Below are positions 1 to 7,908 of a stretch of DNA of 34,174 nucleotides, piece by piece (position 1 is the stretch's first letter; each line of letters starts with the position of its first letter). The notes below the pieces were generated by a model, which was not told the DNA's origin, searched no databases, and worked only from the letters and a program-made list of their open reading frames with translations. Origin of the DNA: Candidatus Poribacteria bacterium (lineage in GTDB: Bacteria > Poribacteria > WGA-4E > GCA-2687025); NCBI GenBank assembly GCA_026004875.1, contig BPJZ01000026.1:1-34174 (forward strand). Direction: 5' to 3'. A program made the position numbers and the translations under genes.

Positions 1-2
1 AA

Positions 3-720
3 ATGCGCCGCGGAGCTCTTTTCTCTTGGAGGTTAATCGCCGCGGTGGGAGCGGCCCTGTTAGGGCTGCTGGTCGAACCTTCCCAGGCCCTGCCGCCGGG
101 GGCCGTCGCCCAGTTGGGCACCGGGCGGCCCAAACAGGCGATTTTTCATCCCACCGACCCGAATCTGCTCCTAGTAGCCACCACCCGGGGCGTGGAACGG
201 CGAGACCTCACAACCTTGCAGCTCCTCTCCTTCTGGGAGACGAACTTCGTTGTCAGCGCTGCCGCTCTGAGCTCAGACGGTACGATGCTGGCCCTTGGGG
301 GTGAGGGCGTGGTTCTCTGGGACGTTGCCACCGGGCAGCAGATCTCCAGCTTCTCCCACAGTGGGGTTACCTCTTTGGCCTTCAGTCCGGACGGGGCGCT
401 GTTTGCCTCGTGCAGTCAGTCCGACGGGGTCGTCCGGATTTGGGAGATCGCCAGCGGGACGGGAACGACCCTGATTCAAAACAGCAGTATGCGCTCGGTG
501 TCCTTCAGCCCCGACGGAACGCTCTTGGCCGCCGGGGGCGGACCTGTCGTCCGCTTTTGGGACGTGGACACGCTTCAGCTGGCCTCTTCCCTTTCCCCGG
601 GGATCATAGCGACTCAGATCGCGTTCAGTCCGAACGGCTCGCTGTTGGTCACGGACGGATCTACGATTCAGCTTTGGGACCCTCTCGCCGAGCAGCTAAC
701 CGCCTCTTTCTCCATGGCGG
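3..720 (+). CDS. Segment 1 of the broken WD40 gene: signal peptide and first blades
   Basis: ATG at position 3 is followed by MRRGALFSW, a hydrophobic stretch and a likely signal peptidase site near SQA|LPPG. WD40 blades with SPDG and LWD/FWD signatures follow. The frame loses similarity to WD40 repeats after the G run at 719-723. Removing one G there gives the expected ISLAFNPDG blade start. Nothing upstream of position 3 is visible, so promoter and RBS cannot be judged. Confidence 0.7.
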
Positions 721-1813
721 GGGACGATCTCTTTGGCCTTCAATCCGGACGGAAGCTTGCTGGCCGTCGGAAGCACGGACGACGCCGTTCACCTGTGGGA
801 CCCGGTCGCCGGGCAGGAGGTGGCCCTCCTCCAAGGGCACACGAACGACGTGATCTCGGTTGCCTTCAGTCCGGACGGAGGTCGGCTTGCCTCGACAGGG
901 CCGGACAGCACCGTTCGACTCTGGGATGTCGCAACCGGTCAGGAGGTCGGTCGTATCCAGGATTACATCTCCGGGGTGGTGCAATCGGTGGCGTTCAGCC
1001 CGGACGGGAGTACTCTGGCTGCCGGTGTGCAGAGCCCGGATCGATCGGTTCGCTTCTGGGACGTCGCCACCGGCCAACAGACGGGAAGCTTTCCTCTTTC
1101 CGGAGATCCAAACTCGTTGGTGTACAGTCCCGACGGGAGCCTTCTGGCTGTTGCTGTAGGGGACTCCGTCGTCCTGTGGGATCCGATAGCCAACCAGGAG
1201 GCTCGCCCTCCGCTCTCTTATAATGCTCTCTCGCTCGCGTTCAGCCTAGACGGGACTCTCCTTGCCGTAGGCTTCGAATTCTCAGTCCTGTTACTAAGTA
1301 CGACGACCTGGGCCCAAGAGAGGACCCTTATCGGTGCGTCCTATTGGACGAATTCGCTCGCGTTCAGCCCGGGCGGAGCCCTCCTGGCGGTGGCAGGCGA
1401 GGTAGGGGTCGGTGGTAGGTGGTACGGAGTTGGAGTATGGGACGTGGCGACCGGAGGGATTCTCTTCGCTTTTGAACCCAGTTGGGGCCAATCCGTTGCT
1501 TTCAGCCCGTCCGGAACGGTTGTTGCGGGAGGAAGGTACTATTCCGTTTCCCTGTGGGATCTGAACACCGGCGGGAAGATCGCCGAGCTTCCTCTTCCAG
1601 GAGTCGCACCGGATGTGGAGTTCAGTCCCAACGGCGAGCTGTTAGCGGCAGCCGGTAGTGATGGAAACGTATATCTTTGGGACGCGGCCTCCTTGCAGCA
1701 GCTCACGGTCTTTCAAGGTCACGCTGGCTCCGTAAACTCCATTGCGTTTAGTCCGGACGGAACGCTGCTCGCCTCGGGGAGTAGCGACGAAACCATCCTC
1801 CTGTGGGATACCG
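721..1813 (+). CDS. Segment 2 of the broken WD40 gene: middle and last blades
   Basis: This frame carries successive WD40 blades (FSPDG...VRLWDVATGQ and similar), ending with the blade TLLASGSSDETILLWD near 1810. The frame then turns to low-complexity, arginine-rich translation, while the next frame picks up an Ig-like repeat. The junction is at CCGG, 1811-1814. Confidence 0.7.
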
Positions 1814-2755
1814 GCTCAATATCTCGCGGCAGCTTCCAACCAGCCGCCAACCCTCTCCTCTCCGGGCGATCAGGCGGTTGCGGAGGGCAGTCCCCTGGCC
1901 TTTCAGCTTCTGGCCACCGACCCAGAGGGCGGAACGCTGAGCTTCACGGCGAACGGCCTTCCCCCAGGAGCCGTCCTGGACGGAGCTACCGGCGCCTTCC
2001 TTTGGACCCCAAACTACGATCAAGCGGGGACCTACTCGGTGACCTTCACCGTTGTGGACCAATACGGCGCCACCGACTCCCAGGCGATCACGATTACCGT
2101 TACCGACACGAACCGCCCCCCGACGTTAAATCCTCCCGGCGACCGGTTTGTCGTCGTCGGAGGAACGGTCAACGTGACGCTGACCGCTACCGATCCGGAC
2201 GGCGATCCGTTCACCTTTTCGGCCACAGGACTGCCCCCGGGCGCCTCTTTCGACCCGACGACGGGAGCGTTCTCCTGGGCGCCGGTCTCCGGGCAGTCCG
2301 GCACCTATACCGTTTCGTTCTCCGCCACCGACTCCGGCGGGGCGAGCGGCTCTCAGACGATGACGATTACCGTTCGGGAGAGCAACGGCACTCCCACTCT
2401 GAATCCCGTGGCCGATCAGAGCGTCGCGGAGGGGGCCTCACTCAGTTTTACGCTGACCGGCTCCGACCCGGAAGGGGACCCGTTGAGCTTTCTCGGAAGC
2501 AACCTCCCCGCAGGGGCCATGCTGGATCCGTCCACGGGGGTTTTTTCTTGGACTCCGGGGTACGATCAGGCGGGAACCTATTCGGTGACCTTCACCGCCG
2601 CGGACAACTTCGGCGGGACCAGCAGTCCCCTCAGCGTGACGATCACGGTTACCAACACCAACCGGGCTCCGAGCCTCACCTCCCCCGGTGATCGGACGGT
2701 GGCCGCCGCGCAGACGCTGAGCTTTACGCTAGTCGGCTCCGACCCGGACGGCGAA
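1814..2755 (+). CDS. Segment 3 of the broken WD40 gene: Ig-like repeats
   Basis: Four tandem repeats of about 95 residues begin with PPTL or APSL, contain ATDPEG/GSDPEG and GLPPGA motifs and end in TYSVTFTVVD...ITVTDTN. This is the putative-Ig/cadherin-like repeat architecture of bacterial secreted proteins. The fourth repeat is cut at an AAA run (2754-2756). Dropping one A restores ALSFSATGLPQGATLDPTTG. Confidence 0.7.
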
Positions 2756-3608
2756 AGCGCTCAGCTTCTCCGCAACGGGTCTGCCTCAGGGCGCAACGTT
2801 GGACCCGACGACTGGCGCCTTTTCCTGGACCCCGACCTTCGAGCAGATCGGAACTTATTCGGTCAGCTTCACTGTGACCGACGCCAACGGAGCGACCAGC
2901 GACCCGGCGACGATCGCCATCACCGTGACCAGCGGCAACCACCCGCCGCAGATCACCGCCGTCCTCGACGCCGATCCGAGCACCCCAGCAGTTCAGGACC
3001 CTTTCCCCGTAGCCACCGGCGGCACGCGCCTGATCCCCCTCAGTGCCAGCGATGCTGAGAACGATCCGTTGACCTTCGCCGCCCTGAGTTCAACCACCGC
3101 TTTGGGCGCAACGGTAGAGTTGATTAACAACATTCTCGTGTATCGGGCGCCTTCCCTAGACGGCGATCCCTTGGGCGCTTCGGCAGTGGACAGCGTCCCC
3201 TTCACCGTGACCGACCCCTTCAACACGGTTCAGGGAAGCGTTCTCTTTGAGGTGATTCCCTTCCGGTCGCTCGCTGTGAAGCTGAGTTACACCAACGAGT
3301 CGGTGCGGCTGGGGGTTGGCCGCGACCCTCGCCTGGACGCCCTGGTCGATCTGCCGACACCTCCCAACCCGGGGACCGATTTCAACATCCGAATCGTAGA
3401 GACTCTCTCAGGAGGAGTTTCGGAAACCGCCGACCACCTCCGGAACGTCGTTCAGCTTCCCACGACGAACACACCGGGCAGCCCTACGGTCGCCTGGACC
3501 CTGACCGTTCACACCGGCACCGCCGACCCGGATCAGCTCGCCCAGAACGGTAACGATCTGGTCTGGGATCCGGTCGCTCCCCTCCTGAGCGACCTTCAAG
3601 CCGCCACC
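2756..3608 (+). CDS. Segment 4 of the broken WD40 gene: last Ig-like repeat and linker domain
   Basis: The frame completes the fourth Ig-like repeat (DPTTGAFSWTPTFEQIGTYS) and continues into a further domain of unknown family, rich in Thr/Val/Asp, up to SDLQAAT. It then reads RRSSLRSPDR and stops at 3653. Removing one C at 3607-3609 gives TGVPHYALLTDRTTGERW, joining it to the next segment. Confidence 0.65.
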
Positions 3609-4546
3609 CGGCGTTCCTCATTACGCTCTCCTGACCGATCGGACCACCGGTGAGCGGTGGAATATGGCCTCTAGGACGAGCGTTCCTTTGGAGGAGAACG
3701 CCTCCTACACCTTCGAGGTAGGCCTCTATCCACAGCGGGTGGAGCCGCTGGCTCTTCCTTATCGGCCTGGCTGGAACCTGATCTCTCTGCCCGGCGAGGT
3801 GCTCAGCGGGATGGAGGCCCTCAATAGCTCCGCCGTCTCGGCCTACGCTTGGGATCCGGTCGCTCAGAGTTGGACTTCGCAGCCTTTACCGCTGGATTCG
3901 TCGAGCCTGACGCCGGTTTCCGGCGCCCTCTTTGTGAAGGCCGACTCGACGGCGCCGGGAAGCGCTAGCGTGAACGTGGAGGTGGAGAACCCCCACTGGC
4001 GTGAGGTCTGGGTGACGCTCCATCCCGGTTGGAACCTGATCGGCGCCCCCTGGTCCCAGAACAACGACGTTCCGGTTTTGATGGTCACCTCGCAGCTGAC
4101 CAGCCAGACGTTGATCACCTGGGATGCAACGCAGGGATTTTACGTGCCGGTCTCCGACTTTTTGACCGCCGGGGCCGGGTATTGGGTCTATAACGACACG
4201 GAAAGTCTCCTGACGGTTCCTCTCGTCCAGTCACGGGACTGGTTGGTGGCCGGTGAGACCTCCCAGGTAATGATTCACGCATCCCCGAGGACCGAATCGG
4301 GCTTCGAGTGGCGTCTGCCGCTGCGGCTGGAGACCGCCGACGGCCAGGTCCAAGGGGTGGAGCTGATCGTCGCTTCTGGCGCCCAGGAGGGCTTTGATTC
4401 CCTGGACGTTCCCCTGCCGCCGTCTCCTCCGGAGCGAAGCGCCCTTCAGCTATGGGTTCAGGTGCCTGAGAAGGTCGGGCGGCTCCTCCGCTCGGCCGTT
4501 CCGCCAGAGCGGGCTCGATGGGAGCTCCGAGTTCATCCTCTCGACC
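3609..4546 (+). CDS. Segment 5 of the broken WD40 gene: GWNLISLP domain
   Basis: The frame carries two copies of a PGWNLI(S/G) motif (near 3768 and 4026) separated by about 85 residues. This arrangement is common in large exported proteins of Poribacteria and related lineages. A beta-rich segment before the C-terminal domain follows. The frame is lost at CC 4545-4546, where one base appears to be missing. Confidence 0.65.
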
Positions 4547-4994
4547 GGCGCTCCTGCGATGGTCGCTTCCGGAGGGTCCGGAAGGCCTCCAGCTGCTGCT
4601 CCACACCCCCACTCGGACGGTGGAGATGACCCGCGAATCGTCGCTGCCGTTGGAGGGGGGCGCCCAGCGGCTTCTCATCCACTGGAATCGGCTGCGTCCT
4701 GAGCGCACCGGTCTGTTGCCCCCTTATCCCAATCCGTTTAATCCGGAGGCCTGGATCCCCTTCCAGCTAGTGGAGGATTCGGAGGTAACCGTTGAGATCT
4801 ACGACATGAGCGGGGAGCTGGTTCGCCGTTTGCCGCTCGGTCGGCTGCCGTCGGGCTTCTACACCCGTCGGGGCAACGCCGCTTACTGGGACGGGAGGAA
4901 CTCTCTGGGCGAGCCGGTTGCCAGCGGCCTTTACCTGGTGCTCTTCCGCGCCGGTTCGCGGGTGGGCACCCGAAGGATCCTCCTGCTGAAGTAG
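4547..4994 (+). CDS. Segment 6 of the broken WD40 gene: PNPFNP C-terminal domain
   Basis: The frame reads LLRWSLPEGPEG and then the domain PYPNPFNPEAWIPFQL...EIYDMSGELVRRLPLGRLPSGFY...AYWDGRNSLGEPVASGLYLVLF, ending RRILLLK. It is nearly superimposable on the C-terminus of the intact paralogue. Domains of this kind (FlgD-Ig/type IX-sorting-like) end exported proteins in many FCB-related and Poribacteria-like genomes. Whether it acts as a sorting signal here is inference. Confidence 0.75.
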
Positions 4995-5024
4995 TCCACT
5001 CTCCGCGACGGAGGTCAAATCGAG

Positions 5025-5030
5025 TATAAT
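5025..5030 (+). promoter_or_regulatory. Consensus -10 box before the toxin-antitoxin pair
   Basis: A perfect TATAAT lies 30 bases before the ATG at 5061. No good -35 is seen at 16-18 bp upstream. Transcription from it would start near 5037, which argues against the in-frame GTG at 5037 as a leadered start. Confidence 0.35.
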
Positions 5031-5060
5031 AACGCCGTGAAGCGGCTCGAAAGGAAAGGC

Positions 5061-5297
5061 ATGAACGTCCACGGCTTGGATCGCATCACGATCGATCCGA
5101 AGGTGCTCGGGGGTAAGCCCTGTATCCGCGGGATGCGCATCTCCGTGGCCTTGATCTTGAACCTCCTGGCCAACGGCCTGTCTCCTGAGGAGATCCTGAG
5201 AGCCTATCCCTACCTCGAGCCGGAAGACATCCGCCAGGCGTTGCGCTATGCGGCCTGGTTGGCCGAAGAGCGAGCGCCGGCCCTTCAAGAGTCATGA
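5061..5297 (+). CDS. DUF433 (VapB-like) antitoxin
   Basis: A 78-residue protein containing ITIDPKVLGGKPCIRGMRISV, the hallmark of the DUF433 family. A C-terminal helix-turn-helix-like part follows (GLSPEEILRAYPYLEPEDIRQAL). DUF433 proteins are usually antitoxins partnered with DUF5615 PIN-like proteins. They bind the toxin and often autorepress the operon. The ATG at 5061 is preferred over the in-frame GTG at 5037 because AAGGAAAGG precedes it and the -10 box sits only 7 bases before the GTG. The stop overlaps the next ATG (ATGA at 5294), so the two genes are translationally coupled. Confidence 0.88.
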   Translation: MNVHGLDRITIDPKVLGGKPCIRGMRISVALILNLLANGLSPEEILRAYPYLEPEDIRQALRYAAWLAEERAPALQES

Positions 5298-5701
5298 GTC
5301 CTCGTCCTCGGTTTCGGTTCCTCGCCGACATGGGGATCTCCCCGTTTACCGTCCAGCAACTTCGGGATCAGGGATATGACGCGCTTCATCTCCACGAGGG
5401 GGGCTTCGAGCGCCTCTCAGATGAAGCGGTCTTAGAGAAGGCCCGTCAGGAAGGGTGGATTCTCCTGACCCACGACCTGGATTTCTCCCAGCTCCTTGCC
5501 CAAGCGGGAGCGAAGGGTCCTAGCGTGATCCTCTTTCGCCTGGCCGACATGCGCCCGGAGTCGGTCAGCCGTCATCTCGGGCTCGTTTTGGAACAGGCGG
5601 CTGAGGACCTCCGTCGAGGGGCCGTGGTCTCCGTTCGGGAGGATCAGATCCGCGTGCGTCCCCCACCCATTCAAGATCAGGAGGAAGGGCCCGGACGTTA
5701 G
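5294..5701 (+). CDS. DUF5615 PIN-like toxin (VapC-like nuclease)
   Basis: A 135-residue protein of the DUF5615 PIN-like family. Conserved acidic positions are visible: D12 in FLADMGIS, D43/E44 in RLSDEAV, and D61/D63 in the ILLTHDLDFSQLLA strand. Together these would make the metal-binding site of a PIN-type RNase. It starts inside the stop of the DUF433 gene (4-bp overlap), the standard arrangement of this toxin-antitoxin class. The probable role is a growth-arresting RNase neutralised by its partner; the RNA target cannot be read from sequence. The C-terminal tail after about residue 110 is variable and low-complexity. Confidence 0.88.
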   Translation: MSPRPRFRFLADMGISPFTVQQLRDQGYDALHLHEGGFERLSDEAVLEKARQEGWILLTHDLDFSQLLAQAGAKGPSVILFRLADMRPESVSRHLGLVLEQAAEDLRRGAVVSVREDQIRVRPPPIQDQEEGPGR

Positions 5702-5839
5702 CGGCTGAGATCGTTCCCGGTGAGGCGCTCGCAGGGCACCGGTCCGAAGTCTCTTTTCGAGATAGTCAAGCCCTCCGGACATGGAGGCCCGCTCGCCGAG
5801 CTCTTGGAATGACCCTGCTGGAGGGCCCTCTTTTGGGGC

Positions 5840-5869
5840 TTGACGGGCAATCGCTCTATAGCCGATAAG
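5840..5869 (+). promoter_or_regulatory. Possible promoter for the small secreted protein
   Basis: TTGACG at 5840-5845 (five of six consensus bases) and GATAAG at 5864-5869 are separated by 18 bp and sit 44 bases before the ATG at 5913. The -10 is weak. Confidence 0.3.
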
Positions 5870-5912
5870 CTTCGCAAGTTGATTCTTCGGCCAGAGGAGA
5901 GGAGGGATTCCG

Positions 5913-6605
5913 ATGCGGCGGTTGAATCTCTGTTTGATCGCTGCGGCCATAGCGCTGAGTTCAGCGCAGGCGGCCGTCATCGAGCTGTTCGAAGACGACC
6001 CGGCGTTTATCGATCTGTTGCCAAGGCAGGACGCCCCCACTCAGATTGCCTACGAGGAGCAGAACGTCTTCAGCGGCGTAGGGGCGGTTCGGGTATGGGG
6101 CGACCCTCCTAACACTCAGCGGTATAATCCCGTAATCCCCGGCTGGCAGTACAAGATCGTGGAGAACCCCGCCGGAGATCAGGAGGCTCGGTGGATCCTT
6201 TTTGCCTGGAACAAGCTCGAGGGAGCTGAAGGAATCATGATTCAGTTTCCCGACAACGGAAATTGGGGCCTGGTTGCCGGGGCGTTTGTGGACCCTCCCG
6301 CGCCGGGCACTCGCCGGTACATCTCCGGGCTCAACATCACCGGCTGGACTGGGATTCAGGTCAACGAAAGCCCTGTCCTCGGCGAGTGGGAGTACTACAT
6401 TCGCGATCTATGGGAGGACTTTGGCGCGTTCACAATGACCGGTATTGCCCTGACGCCGTTCAACGGCGTCGGGCTCTACGATGCGATCTATCTTGCCCAT
6501 ACCAAACGGGAGCTGGAGGAGATCGTCAGCTCTATCCTACCTGTGCAGCCTTTGGGGAAACTGGAGGTTTTCTGGGGGGCGATAAAGGCCAAAGTGAGTC
6601 GGTAG
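5913..6605 (+). CDS. Small secreted protein of unknown function
   Basis: A 230-residue protein preceded by a strong AGGAGAGGAGGG ribosome site. It has a clear signal peptide (MRRLNLCLIAAAIALSSAQAA, likely cut after the final Ala). The mature part is rich in aromatic residues and Gly/Pro, with alternating beta-like strands (GVGAVRVWGD, YYIRDLWEDFGAFTMTGIAL) and ends VFWGAIKAKVS. It looks like a beta-sandwich or carbohydrate-binding-like extracellular protein similar to small secreted proteins of Poribacteria-type genomes. That is an impression, not a family assignment. No catalytic motif is seen. Confidence 0.7.
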   Translation: MRRLNLCLIAAAIALSSAQAAVIELFEDDPAFIDLLPRQDAPTQIAYEEQNVFSGVGAVRVWGDPPNTQRYNPVIPGWQYKIVENPAGDQEARWILFAWNKLEGAEGIMIQFPDNGNWGLVAGAFVDPPAPGTRRYISGLNITGWTGIQVNESPVLGEWEYYIRDLWEDFGAFTMTGIALTPFNGVGLYDAIYLAHTKRELEEIVSSILPVQPLGKLEVFWGAIKAKVSR

Positions 6606-6836
6606 TCTCTCCTTTTTCTTGGGTGAGTCCTATCCGGTGGCCGGAGGCGGACGAGTTTCGTTCCTTTGAGAGCCGGACTTCTGGTTCTTCCACCTTTTCC
6701 ACAAGGCCCAGCAAGTTCCCGCCGCGGCTTTGGGACTCCGTTCACTGCCGGAATTTCCTCAGATCGTCTACCGGGGAATCGTGCTTGTAGACCCCAGCTA
6801 AGGGCCAAGAGGCCTCCCCCACCGACCCACCAACCC

Positions 6837-7390
6837 CCAAAACGGGCAAAACCCGTGTCATTACTGGATCGGTGCACGATGTGCACGATCGAGGTTTCGG
6901 GGAGTTCCCTCAGAACCCACCTCTTTGAGAACGTCTCCCCTTCCTCTTTCCGGCGACTTCCAGCCGGACCAAATCCCTGAAAAACCCCGATCTTTCGGGC
7001 TTTTTCCGCCCTTGCCCATTCGCAAGGGACGAGCGGAGAAAGCTCCGAAACGGGCCAAAGATGGTGCACGATGTGCACGATGTGCACGATTGGGTCCGTA
7101 CTTGTTTTTATTTTTGACCTTTTTCCCTAGAGTTTTCGAAAGATCGTGCACATCGTGCACCAAGCCTTGTACAGTGCGGATGGTGCACGATGTGCACGAT
7201 TCTCCCGCAAAGTGGTATCGAGGAAATCTCCAGAAATTTGCGGGAAGACCGTGCACATCGTGCACATCGTGCACCGATCCAGTAATGATGCGGGTTTTCA
7301 GGTGCACGATTGGTGCACGATGTGCACGATCGCGCTTTTTGAATGACTAAATCGGTGGTTCTTAAAGTGACTTATGGGTCATAAATCGGG
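6837..7390 (+). repeat. Left copy of a 554-bp inverted repeat with GTGCACGAT arrays
   Basis: These 554 bases match the reverse complement of 12714-13267 without gaps and with about 15 substitutions counted by eye (roughly 97%). The copy holds 15 GTGCAC hexamers in six clusters at 6872, 7064, 7146, 7183, 7251 and 7302, mostly spaced every 9 bp (GTGCACGAT). Clusters 7146 and 7251 run in the opposite orientation. Internal hairpins include 7009-7028, an IR pairing clusters 7143-7161 with 7182-7200, and 7203-7211 with 7237-7245. The left end (about 6850-6890) is an inverted match to about 7251-7298. Open frames across it translate to VHDVHD or HRAHRAP low-complexity peptides and are not taken as genes. 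It is flanked by CCACCAACCC (6827-6836) and GGGTTGGTGG (7388-7397), a possible 10-bp terminal inverted repeat. Confidence 0.92.
7009..7028. other. Hairpin with a compensated base-pair change between the two repeat copies
   Basis: CCCTTGC, a 6-base loop and GCAAGGG form a 7-bp stem. In the right copy (13076-13095) both arms change, T7013 to C and A7024 to G, so pairing is kept. The hairpin sits inside a longer imperfect stem (GCTTTTTCCGC with GCGGAGAAAGC). Confidence 0.7.
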
Positions 7391-7908
7391 TTGGTGGCAG
7401 GGCGGAGAGGCGCGAGGCTTGGGGGTAGTCCGCTGGTCTCCTAATCTAGGGGAAGAGGGTGAGCGCTTGTCCGCGGACCTCCGGAGGTTCGATGGACCTG
7501 GGGCTGGGTGGCTGCGCTTGTCCCTCTCAGTCGCTCGTGTTGATCGGGCGAGTTCGGCTCGATGGAGCCAGGGGTTCTGGTTTCTTCGTGGGCCTGGTTT
7601 GGGGTTTTCCGTCGCGCTCCGGTTCGTTTTTTCCCGCTGGTATTGCCATTCTGAGATTCATAGGGTAGTATCTCATTAGATGTTATTTTGGTCTTGTTGG
7701 AAGTTGGATTGTGACGTTTGGAGCGTGTTGTAGTGTGCTAGTATAGAGCGGATAGGAGAGTGAATGTGATGGTTGTGGCTGGAGAAGAGCCCGCTGGAGC
7801 GGAGCGGCGCAGGATGGAGCTCCTGCGGGTCGTGGACGGATAGGATCAGCGCGGAAGGTGTAAGCCGGTCGGGTGCCGTGTGGTGTGAGTAGGAGGGAGG
7901 TCAGATTC
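7391..7908 (+). other. Non-coding stretch before the DCD-AAA+ gene
   Basis: No convincing gene is seen in these 518 bases. They contain a 6-bp inverted repeat TGAGAT/ATCTCA (about 7650-7676) and a TG-rich tract with a weak promoter-like TTGGAG ... TATAGA near 7718-7747. A strong Shine-Dalgarno AGGAGGGAGG lies at 7891-7900, in front of the ATG at 7909. Confidence 0.5.

Larger units (their letters stand above)
3..4994 (+). pseudogene. Giant secreted WD40 / Ig-like repeat protein with PNPFNP C-terminal domain, five frameshifts
   Basis: Six consecutive open segments in changing frames read as one protein. In order they give a signal peptide (hydrophobic core, then SQALPPG), many WD40 blades with the FSPDG...LWD signature, four to five Ig-like/cadherin-type repeats with LPPGA and the TTGAFSW type of motif, two PGWNLISLP-type segments, and a C-terminal domain starting PYPNPFNPE and ending in a short Lys-terminated tail. 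Correcting one base at each of five places (G run 719-723, CCGG 1811-1814, AAA 2754-2756, CCC 3607-3609, CC 4545-4546) restores a single frame of about 1662 codons. The N-terminus and C-terminal domain match the intact paralogue at 24122-26608. The protein is probably exported and surface-anchored or secreted; its ligand is unknown. All five shifts lie at short homopolymers, so this is either a decaying gene or one gene with uncorrected sequencing indels. Confidence 0.85.

Noticed and set aside
5821..5834. GAGGGCCCTC followed by TTTT as an intrinsic terminator of the toxin-antitoxin pair
   Set aside because: The palindrome has no room for a loop, so the usable stem would be too short.
4115..6040. 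Minus-strand frames of 170-200 codons at 4115-4708, 4767-5288 and 5432-6040
   Set aside because: They lie opposite recognised plus-strand genes, show no family features and lack ribosome sites.
6872..7327. GTGCACGAT arrays as a CRISPR array
   Set aside because: The units are 9 bp with no 25-45 bp spacers, the clusters switch orientation, and the type III cas genes are 20 kb away.
6861..7350. Open frames of 104-148 codons on both strands over the left repeat, nearly identical to frames over the right repeat
   Set aside because: They translate the 9-bp array as VHDVHD, HRAHRAP or CTSCT. Conservation between the copies is explained by DNA identity, and no ribosome sites or coding-like substitution pattern are seen.
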